Assembly: GCA_025349905.2 (NCBI GenBank)
Contig: MU624817.1
Span: forward strand, 1-15,182
DNA: 15,182 nt
Origin: Blastocladiella britannica
Taxonomy: Eukaryota; Blastocladiomycota; Blastocladiomycetes; Blastocladiales; Blastocladiaceae
Direction: 5' to 3'
A program made the translations under genes and the position numbers. Position 1 is the first letter of the stretch, and each line of letters starts with the position of its first letter. The notes under the pieces are model-generated. The model was not told the DNA's origin. It did not search any database and worked only from the letters and a program-made list of their open reading frames with translations. This document shows, piece after piece, positions 8,650 to 15,182 of this stretch.

Positions 8650-8999
8650 GGTTGCAGGAGACTATTTTGTCGTCGAATTTGGGCCAGATGACAAGAGAAA
8701 AAATACCAATACCAAAATATAATAATAAATTTATTAGTTGATGAGAGATGGTGGTCAGGGAGGGAGACAAGAAAAAAAAAATCGGAGGGGCGATGTTAGT
8801 CACGTGAGTTGTGCTGCGGTTTGATGCTCCGCTTGAGAAGTGGAGCCGACCAGTTTTGAACGGCAGCCGCAATAATTCGCGAGAATGAGATTCCGAAGAA
8901 TCAAACTTTGATTTCCTCCAAAAACGCCATCACCTCTCCTGAGCCGTGCAGCGCCACGGCATCTTCAAGAATTAAAAAAAATCGCAAACTATCAACAAA
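8650..8999. promoter_or_regulatory. divergent promoter region with a CACGTG E-box
   Basis: About 350 bp separate the minus-strand hypothetical gene from the SNARE gene start. The stretch includes an AT-rich segment (8700-8740), short A runs and one palindromic CACGTG at 8801-8806. CACGTG is the core recognised by fungal bHLH factors such as Cbf1, Pho4 and Tye7. A single hexamer is weak evidence. I see no gene here. Confidence 0.4.
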
Positions 9000-9967
9000 A
9001 TGCAGGACCCATTTGACGAGGTCAGGGCGTATGTATTCAAATTTCCTCACACAAGACTCAAACTGGTAGTGATGATACATACACAGCTCCGTCGCCGACA
9101 ACCTCGCCTCGGCCCGCCAACTATTGTCCTCATGGCGCGCTACAACTACTGGCCCGGACCCTCCGCCTCCACGTATTCGCATGCTGCTATCGTCCATTGC
9201 CGCCGATCTTGACGATCTAGCCGAGACGGTGGCAGTTGTGGAGCGCGATCCCGCTCGGTTCCGGTTATCGGTGGCCGATGTGACCTCCCGTCGCCAGTTT
9301 GTGGCATCTTCACGGTCCGAGCTGCGGGAATTGAACGCGGCCCTTCAGTCCGGTCTGTCTGCGGCCGAGTCGGGGAGGCGAGCTGTATGGTTTTGTCCAT
9401 TTCTTGGATGGTATTCATAGACTGATTTATGGAAATAACATACAACAGGCGCTGATGGGCGCTTCTGCCTCTGGGAATGGCATTCGATCTGCAGCAGCAG
9501 CGGCAGCCCCACCATCGCTCAAGAATGGCAACCAGGGATTCATTGACGACGAAATGGGGAAACAGCAGCTGATGATGAAGAGCCAGGACCACCAGCTCGA
9601 TGCGGTACTCGGTACCGTCACCAATCTCAAGCAGGTGGCCGTGGTCATGGGCGATGAGATTGAGGATCAGATTGGGTATGTTTTTTTTTCTTTGTATTTT
9701 GAATGGAATAGGTATTGACAACCCACACTTGGTAAAGACTCATGAACGAAATGGAATCGGACGTAGACCGAACGCAGGACAAGCTGCGCGGGGCCATGAG
9801 TCAAATGGACAAGATCCGGCATGCGAGCAATGGTACCTTTACATTTCCATATTCTCGTTAAGTTACCACATAACTGACTATATAATGAAACAGACACCAA
9901 AGCAACATGGCTCATTGTCGCTCTGACAATAGTGCTGGTGCTCCTGATTGTGTTTATTTTGGTGTGA
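9000..9967 (+). CDS. TLG1: Tlg1/syntaxin-6-family Qc-SNARE, five exons
   Basis: Model: join(9000-9028, 9087-9384, 9449-9675, 9738-9832, 9894-9967), 240 aa. All four introns are 58-64 bp, GT-AG and frame-consistent. The N-terminus MQDPFDEVRASVADNLASAR matches the syntaxin-6 type start (DPF...V). Residues to about 109 form the three-helix N-terminal domain, including DDLAETVAVVERDPARFRLS and RRQFVASSRSELRELN, close to the conserved D...T..VE..P..F.L pattern. The SNARE motif runs from about 155 to 216; DVDRTQDKLRGAM carries the likely zero-layer Gln198. A single transmembrane helix (about 221-240, WLIVALTIVLVLLIVFILV) ends the protein, as expected for a tail-anchored SNARE. Family members mediate fusion of endosome-derived vesicles with the trans-Golgi network, as the Qc partner in four-helix SNARE complexes. 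The short first exon is set by the family motif and the GTATGT donor. No lesion is visible. Confidence 0.93.
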
Positions 9968-10068
9968 CAGAAGGACAAGAAATGGATTGCTGTTCGATAT
10001 GGGCGACTGTTCCAAGTCAGCGAGGATCCCGATATCCGAGTCCATGAGGATCAACGTATTCCTCATAC

Positions 10069-10084
10069 AAAAAAAAAAAAAAAA
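10069..10084 (+). repeat. A16 homopolymer
   Basis: Sixteen consecutive A residues lie about 100 bp after the SNARE stop and just beyond the 3' end of the second Fanzor relic. Read on the relic's strand it is a T run, so it is not a retroposed poly(A) tail of that gene. Confidence 0.9.
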
Positions 10085-10119
10085 TGCAGCGAGTTGCTCA
10101 AGAGGAATGCACATCTGAT

Positions 10120-10760
10120 TCAACCCGCACCAAGTCGGCGCAACATCACCGTCGGCGTTTCCGCCACCTTGGCCGCCTCACGCATTTGGCGGACATGCCT
10201 CAACGCATGCGCCAACCCGCATCCCTCGCCGACCGCGGCCGCCTTCTCCATCCGGCGAGCCCACCAGACCGGCAGCAACCAACACCACGCCATGTCCGCC
10301 TCGGTTGCGGCCTTGCCTCTGGCAAGCAGCCCATTGACCTGCTTGAGCTCGCCGATCATCGCCGACCACTGCTGATCGTGGTGCTTGCGGAACACGTCGA
10401 GCTTGGTGAGGAGGTCACTGCACTTGGCAATGACAGGGCCTTGGCGAGACCAGCCTGCGTGCGCGTCTTGGGGCAGCACGGCATGGCCTTCCAGTCGATG
10501 CGGGGCCGCCGGATGGCGCACCACTCCATCTTGCCAGAGACCGGGGCGGGCAGCTTCTTGGTGCGCGAGAACGGGCCGGCCGCGCGCCGCCAAAGCATTC
10601 CATGTACAGGAAGAGACCGATCATGTTGCGAGCGGCATTCGCGTCACGATCGATCACAAACTTGCACACCCGGCAGGCGCGCGTCCCCCACGGCTTGCCC
10701 GGCACGTCGTCCAGGACGTTGTAGCATCCACAACAGAGCTTGTTGGGTGTTGGTTTTGAA
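10120..10760 (-). pseudogene. Fanzor/TnpB-like relic: zinc ribbon, RuvC-III and C-terminal extension only
   Basis: Read leftwards, the first recognisable codons (about 10745) give NKLCCGCYNVL, then GTRACRVCKFVIDRDANAARNM. This is a four-cysteine zinc ribbon (CxxC...CxxC) directly followed by the DRDxNAARN motif that carries the last RuvC catalytic Asp (10643-10645) in TnpB and Fanzor proteins. LFLYMECFGGARPARS follows. The frame then changes at about 10590 to GPFSRTKKLPAPV and MEWCAIRRPRIDWKAM. It changes again near 10440 to the long segment ending at the stop 10120-10122, which includes LDVFRKHHDQQWSAMIGEL and ATEADMAWCWLLPVWWARRM. Everything before the zinc ribbon, including RuvC-I and RuvC-II, is absent, so the copy is 5'-truncated as well as frameshifted. 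Its C-terminal extension is clearly homologous to that at 4976-5540. It sits between the SNARE and ATOS genes, with no transposase next to it. Confidence 0.75.
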
Positions 10761-10937
10761 AAATAAAATATGTTGGTCCAAAGAGGGTCAGATTATTTCC
10801 AACGGAAAAGAATAGAGGCGATTGCTATTTCCATGGGAATTTCCGGACAGATTTCTCTTAGAGTTCAGCCACCACTCAAACAGCAGTGTGGTTGAGCTTT
10901 CCCAATTGAAAAAAATCGAATTACACCATCATCCGCC
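10761..10937 (+). promoter_or_regulatory. short upstream region of the ATOS-like gene
   Basis: These 177 bp lie between the truncated end of the second Fanzor relic and the ATG at 10938. The last 20 bp before the ATG (AATTACACCATCATCCGCC) are A/C-rich, a favourable fungal start context. No clear TATA box is visible. Confidence 0.35.
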
Positions 10938-13128
10938 ATGCCTCAGCTCATCCCGACTACCATACCACCGAAGCCGAAGGCGACGACGGCGAGGTCCACC
11001 ACTCCGCCCATGGTGGCGACAACGGCAACGGAGCCGAAGGGTGGTCGCCCGTACTCGTCCATTGACCAGCTGCACCTGTCGCTCGCAACCGTATCGCCGC
11101 GCGCAATTCCTTCCGCACCAACCTCCACCTCCTCGGCCTCGGCCAGCCCCGTACCCAGTCCACTTCCGTCGCCCTTGATGGCTGCGCATCCCACTTCTCT
11201 TATGTCGCCGTCAGTCCCACCGCTCATGGTGCGGTCAGTGTCGATGCCAGTCCCGATTGTTCTGCCCACTACCGCCGCCACTCCGTTTTTAATGGCGGCA
11301 ACTGACATGGTGACAGTGCCCGCTACTCTTCCGAGATTTGGTGGGTTTGGTGGCAATGGTGGGAATGGAAGTGGGAGCAGCGGCGGCAGCAGCAGCAGCA
11401 GTGGAAGTGGGAGCGGAAGTGGCGGCATCGCAATCCCCGAGGCGGGGCCGGTGCTCGGGTCGCCCGACGGCAAGGACCCGTACCGGTACGGTGTCTTGTT
11501 CGAGGACCGGACTTCTGTCGCTTCTTCTGCCGTCGTTCTGCACTCGTCTGCTCTTCTGCCAGCACGCCCGCTGCCGCCAATGCCGCCGGCTATTTCGACA
11601 CTGCCAGTCACGACAGTGCAGCAGCAACCACCACGGCCAGCATCGCGGGCAATGGCACCGCTCCCACCCTTACCCTCACCCTCATCCCCACTTCAACGAC
11701 AGTCGCCGGCGATCTCTGGTCTCGCCAGTACCCCACGGCGCCGGTCGTCGCTCCTGCGCATTGGCCGCGTGCTCCGTCAGCCCTCTTCATCGTCGGTCCT
11801 GTCCACCTCATCCACTTCCTCTCTGACATCGTCGTCGTCGTCCCCCTCTTCCTCGGACTCGGAGGACGAACTGATGTTTGTGCGCAATCGCCGCCCATCG
11901 ACCGCTCCCGTGGCGGGTATCAGTGCGGCATCCAAATTTGTCGGGAGTTATGAGGTTCGCATTTTCACAATTTCATTTGTTTCGAATTCATTTCACATCA
12001 CTTTTTTTATTCATTGACTGTTGACACTTGATATATCAGGAATCACTCCTGTCTGGCCGCCTATCGATGCGCGCGTCACGGCCCATTGCATTCGACGTGT
12101 CGATTGGCGTGATCGGCCTGGGCAAGTGCAAGCCCAAGCTCCGGTGCCCGCCGCACGCGTCCGCCATGTTTGCCGCGCACTACTACGACCTCTCGGCCGC
12201 CGACAAGGATATTCTGACGCTGGCGTCATCGTCTCCACAGTCGCCGCCGTCGCCGACGCGATCCGTCTTTGGCGGCAATTCCCCACCCGCGCCCCTGCAC
12301 GCGGACTTGGATGCCAGTAGTAGCAGCGAGTGGTTTGCCTCACCACCACGGCCCGCGAGCCCCCTTCGCTCTGTCGGCGGCGCAGCTCTGTACATATCTA
12401 CCTCCACTTCCACTTCATCGGCCACGTCCCCTCCATCGCCGTCCATGGGCCCGTCGTGGAGCCCGTACGTTGGCGTCATCAATCTGGACGAGTTACCCGC
12501 GCCGGGATCGACCAAGACCAACGGAAGTGGATCGGACATGGATATCACCACACCAACAGCACCGCCACCACCACGGTTCAACTCGGAGGGGGTGGTGGGC
12601 GGTTACGAGATCCCGGCGCGCGGGCAGCTGCAAATCATGATCAAGAACCCGAACCGCACCGCTATCAAAGTGTTTCTGGTCCCCTACGACCTGTCCACGG
12701 TGCCGCCGTCACACCGCACGTTCATTCGGCACAAGCAACATGCGGTGCCCAACCCGGACAAGACGAGTGGAGGGAGTTCAGGGGCAGCCGTGGACGGCGT
12801 GCCCGTACCCAAGTCGGCGGGGGCCGTGGCATCGCACGCGGTCGCATCGGCGTTCCCGGCGCGGGCACTGCGGTACGCGCTGCACATTCCGATCGTGTGC
12901 ACGCCGCGCGGACGGTACTTTTTGGCCGGACACGGCGGGCTGCGCGTGGTGTTTTCGGGCAAGTCGGTCGAGTCGTACGAGAAGCTCGTGGCGTCCACGG
13001 AACCGCCGCTGGCGCCGACGCCGTGGGTGCCAACCATCAAGGCAAAGAGACCAGCACTGGTCAAGAGTAACAAGGCGCGGCAGTCCAGTACGGCCGCCGC
13101 AGAACTCGTCAGTCCCATCAATCGCTGA
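10938..13128 (+). CDS. ATOS/FAM214-like protein (DUF4210 plus C-terminal Chromosome_seg-type domain), two exons
   Basis: Model: join(10938-11954, 12040-13128), 701 aa. The 85 bp intron (donor GTTCGC, acceptor ATCAG) restores the conserved string GSYEESLLSGRL. Residues 1-330 are disordered: Pro/Ser/Thr-rich, with a Gly/Ser run and an acidic SSDSEDE patch. The DUF4210-type domain begins at about 334 (FVGSYE|ESLLSGR) and continues with IGVIGLGKCKPKLRCPPHAS. A disordered insert follows. Next comes the C-terminal module: GYEIPARGQLQIMIKNPNRT (from 527), KVFLVPYDLS (549-558), LRYALHIPIVCTPRGRYFL (from about 616) and LRVVFSGKSVESYEKL. These strings closely match animal ATOSA/ATOSB (FAM214A/B, Drosophila Atossa) and their fungal relatives. 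The fly protein is a nuclear transcriptional regulator; fungal members have been loosely linked to meiotic chromosome segregation by annotation. The function here is inferred from family only. Both halves of the conserved core look intact. Confidence 0.88.
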
Positions 13129-13420
13129 TACGGAATTTTGACTCGATTAAACGTGCTTTGGGCGTGGACTAATCTGAAACATTTTCATCGTGGTTGGGCG
13201 AGTGACGCTCTTTGGCGTCGATCCTGTCTGTAATACTGGCTTGACTCATCAAGCCTGAACAGCTTCGCCCCCTGGCCGGCGACAACAACAGAGGGTTCTT
13301 CGGCCAAAGTTTAAATAGGCAGCGATGCCCCCTCGCCCAAAACCGCCTCTTGCTCGAGCAAGTCATAGATAGGAGACTCCATACTCCATTAAATAGAAGT
13401 ACCTGCATTTTGACTCCATC
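13129..13420 (+). promoter_or_regulatory. chitinase promoter region
   Basis: This 292 bp interval lies between the ATOS-like stop and the chitinase ATG. It holds a TATA-like element, TTTAAATA, at 13310-13317, about 105 bp before the ATG. A second AT-rich patch (TTAAATAG) lies near 13389. It also holds a TGACTCA-containing dyad (13238-13255). The first part also has to serve as the 3' end of the ATOS-like gene; no AATAAA is visible there. Confidence 0.5.
13238..13255. promoter_or_regulatory. dyad with central TGACTCA (Gcn4/AP-1-type site)
   Basis: GGCTTGA, a 4 bp centre (CTCA), then TCAAGCC: perfect 7 bp arms. The consensus bZIP heptamer TGACTCA sits inside at 13242-13248, about 170 bp upstream of the chitinase start codon. 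TGACTCA is the Gcn4/AP-1 site in fungi. The match is seen; occupancy is inference. As RNA it could also form a small hairpin in the 3' UTR of the ATOS-like gene. Confidence 0.45.
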
Positions 13421-15120
13421 ATGCGCTCTGTTCTTGCCATTTTCTTGCTTGCCCTGGCGATTAATGCCGCCCCATACAACAAGTGCCCGGTTAACACGTA
13501 CCCGGCGGCCGGAGAGTCATCGCTGGTGATTGCTGCCACGTCGTCGGTTCCATACGGCAAGCATCACTCCACCTCTGTGTACTCGACTGAGACGTCGACT
13601 GTTCCCGCTTCGTCGACCTCGACCAAGTCGTCCACCAAGTCGGCTTCGTCGTCGTCTTCGACCAAGTCGGCTACTGAGTCCTCGACCAAGTCGGATGCCT
13701 CGACCTCGTCATCTACCAAGTCGACCTCGTCGTCTTCGTCGTCGTCGACTCTGACCAAGTCGGACTCCACCTCCACCACGTCCACCACCCCGGCGACCAC
13801 CACCACCACCACCTCGACCGCGACCTCGACGGCCACCAGCACCAGCACCTCATCGACCACCACCACCATCCCCGTCGGCAAGACTGAGACCTCCACCTCG
13901 ACCAGTGCGACTGCGACCTCCTCCACCACCACCTCGGCCACCCCCGTTCCGACCCCCGGCGCGTCCCGCAACGTTGTCGCGTACTTTGTCAACTGGAAGC
14001 CCGAGTACCAAGTGACCGACCTGCCCGTGGAGGACCTGACCCACGTCATTTATGTACGCTCACATTCAAAAAAAAAAAACGACGACTCTGTGTTTCACAT
14101 TCTAACTCACTTTAATTGTCATAGGCCTTTGCGATCCCCAAGAACGGCGTGGCAGTGATGACCAGCGCGGCGATCGACGCCAAGCAGATCCCACTGCTCA
14201 ACGACCCGACCGGCCCCGTGCGCACGCGTAACCCGGCCATCAAGTCGCTCATGTCGATTGGCGGGTGGTCGGGAAGCGCCGAGTTCTCGACGATCGCCAA
14301 GACCGCAGCGACTCGCGCGGCATTTATCGCATCGGTCGTCAAGATTGTCGGCGACAACGGATTTGACGGCGCCGATATCGATTGGGAGTACCCGGGCACC
14401 GACGGGAACGCCGGGAACGTGATTGACGCGGCCAACGACGGCGCTAACTTTACATTGCTGCTGGCCGAGCTCCGCGCGGCGCTCGCCAAGTGCCAGGCCG
14501 ACAAGAACCGCAAGCACGCGTACTTGGTCACCGTGGCCACCGGCGCTTCCGCTAACGCGTACTCCAAGCTCGATATGGCTGGTCTGGCCGCCAACGTCGA
14601 TTTCGTCAACGTCATGACCTATGACGCGTCTGGGCCGTGGTCTCCCGCCACCGCTCACAACGCGCCCCAGTCGCTCATCAAGGCCGCCATGTCCGGTTAC
14701 ATTGCTGCCGGCCTGCCCGCCAGCAAGCTCCAGTTCGGGATCCCGTTGTACGCGCGCGCGTTCGCCGGTGTCAAGTTCGGCGATGCCACCATGGCCCAGA
14801 TTGTCGGTGGTGGCCAGGCGTTCAACAAGGCCCTGGCGGCGCCCGGTACCGCCGAGCCGTCGGTCGTGGACTTTAACGAGATTGCGTCGGCCAAGTACAT
14901 TGGCAACAAGGCGTACAGCAAGGGGTACGACAGGGCTGAGAACGCGCTGACGCTGTGGAGCGCCAAGGACGGCGTGTGGATCAGCGCCGAGGACGCGACG
15001 ACCGCCAAGGCCAAGTCGGCGTTTGCGGTCCAGCAGGGACTCGCTGGTGTGTTTGTGTGGGAGGCGTCGCAGGACAAGTCCAACGCTATTGTCCGCGCCA
15101 TCAAGGTTGCCCTTGCATAA
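13421..15120 (+). CDS. secreted GH18 chitinase with N-terminal Ser/Thr-rich stalk, two exons
   Basis: Model: join(13421-14053, 14125-15120), 542 aa. The 71 bp intron (GTACGC...CATAG) joins VIY to AFA, restoring the GH18 string THVIYAFA. A signal peptide (MRSVLAIFLLALAINA) precedes a short region with one Cys and then a Ser/Thr/Lys-rich stalk (about 50-175) likely to be heavily O-glycosylated. The GH18 barrel starts at about 182 (SRNVVAYFVNW). Key motifs: SIGGW (255-259) and DGADIDWEYPG, with Asp292, Asp295, Asp297 and the catalytic acid Glu299. MTYD (375-378) supplies the Tyr and Asp that help position substrate. FGIPLYARAF and VFVWEASQD follow, as in active family members. The enzyme should hydrolyse beta-1,4-GlcNAc links in chitin, outside the cell or in the wall. 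No chitin-binding module or GPI signal is seen at the C-terminus. The stalk preceding rather than following the catalytic domain is the less usual arrangement. A TATA-like element lies upstream. Confidence 0.93.
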
Positions 15121-15151
15121 TAAGCCCAATACATGGTCTCGTTTAGCCAGT

Positions 15152-15157
15152 AATAAA
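15152..15157 (+). terminator. polyadenylation signal AATAAA of the chitinase gene
   Basis: A canonical AATAAA lies 32 bp after the chitinase stop codon, a suitable distance for a fungal 3' UTR. It is the only clear canonical hexamer I noted just after a gene in this window. Confidence 0.6.
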
Positions 15158-15169
15158 ACAAAATGAACG

Positions 15170-15182
15170 TTTTTTTTTTTTT
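15170..15182 (+). repeat. T homopolymer at the window end
   Basis: Thirteen T residues run to the end of the window, so the true length is unknown. It may be an ordinary homopolymer or an assembly breakpoint. Confidence 0.8.

Noticed and set aside
10069..10120. A run next to the second Fanzor relic considered as a retroposition tail
   Set aside because: On the relic's coding strand it is a T run downstream of the stop, the wrong orientation for a poly(A) tail.
4976..10760. An active RNA-guided nuclease system with a recognisable guide (omega) RNA
   Set aside because: Neither copy has a complete catalytic set, and the sequences just beyond the two stop codons do not resemble each other, so no shared right end or guide RNA could be identified by eye.
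10084..10815. Plus-strand open frame of 243 codons
   Set aside because: It is antisense to the zinc ribbon and tail of the second Fanzor relic, where the minus-strand motifs are clear.
13564..14049. Minus-strand Val/Asp/Glu-rich open frame
   Set aside because: Antisense reading of the Ser/Thr stalk repeats.
14119..15129. Minus-strand open frame of 336 codons opposite the chitinase
   Set aside because: Antisense shadow of a conserved GH18 exon.

Overview
This window looks like nuclear DNA from a fungus. It is GC-rich and gene-dense, with short GT-AG introns of about 55-85 bp. The genes include a Rim15/Cek1-type kinase, a Tlg1/syntaxin-6 SNARE, an ATOS/FAM214-type protein and a secreted GH18 chitinase. 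Long homopolymeric and microsatellite-coded tracts, together with Fanzor-like relics, make an early-diverging (chytrid- or blastocladiomycete-like) fungus plausible. That placement is inference, since no ribosomal or organelle marker is present.

Layout. Positions 1-726 (+) hold the last exon of a Gln/His/Ser-rich protein whose 5' part lies outside the window. It converges with a six-exon minus-strand kinase gene (799-4534, 1141 aa predicted) of the Rim15/Cek1/Greatwall branch of AGC kinases. Upstream of the kinase is a 440 bp non-coding region with a perfect 21 bp dyad and a long polypurine tract. From 4976 to 7361 there are two decayed mobile-element genes in divergent orientation. One is an internally deleted Fanzor1-like (eukaryotic TnpB-type) gene on the minus strand. 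The other is a broken DDE transposase of Tc1/mariner type on the plus strand. A minus-strand gene of unknown function (7505-8536) shares a roughly 350 bp divergent promoter region with a five-exon plus-strand Qc-SNARE gene (9000-9967). A second Fanzor relic (10120-10760, minus) keeps only the zinc ribbon, the RuvC-III motif and a C-terminal extension. Two intact plus-strand genes follow: a two-exon ATOS-like gene (10938-13128, 701 aa) and a two-exon GH18 chitinase (13421-15120, 542 aa) with a Ser/Thr-rich stalk.

How the genes relate. The host genes are not an operon or pathway cluster. They are ordinary neighbours covering nutrient/quiescence signalling, endosome-Golgi fusion, transcription-related function and cell-wall remodelling. 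The less ordinary content is the mobile DNA. Two independently broken copies of a Fanzor-like gene carry the same long C-terminal extension beyond RuvC-III. That extension is conserved at protein level between the copies, and in both it lies in a different reading frame from the RuvC part. All splice sites were chosen by eye from frame continuity and family motifs; no transcript data or database search was available.
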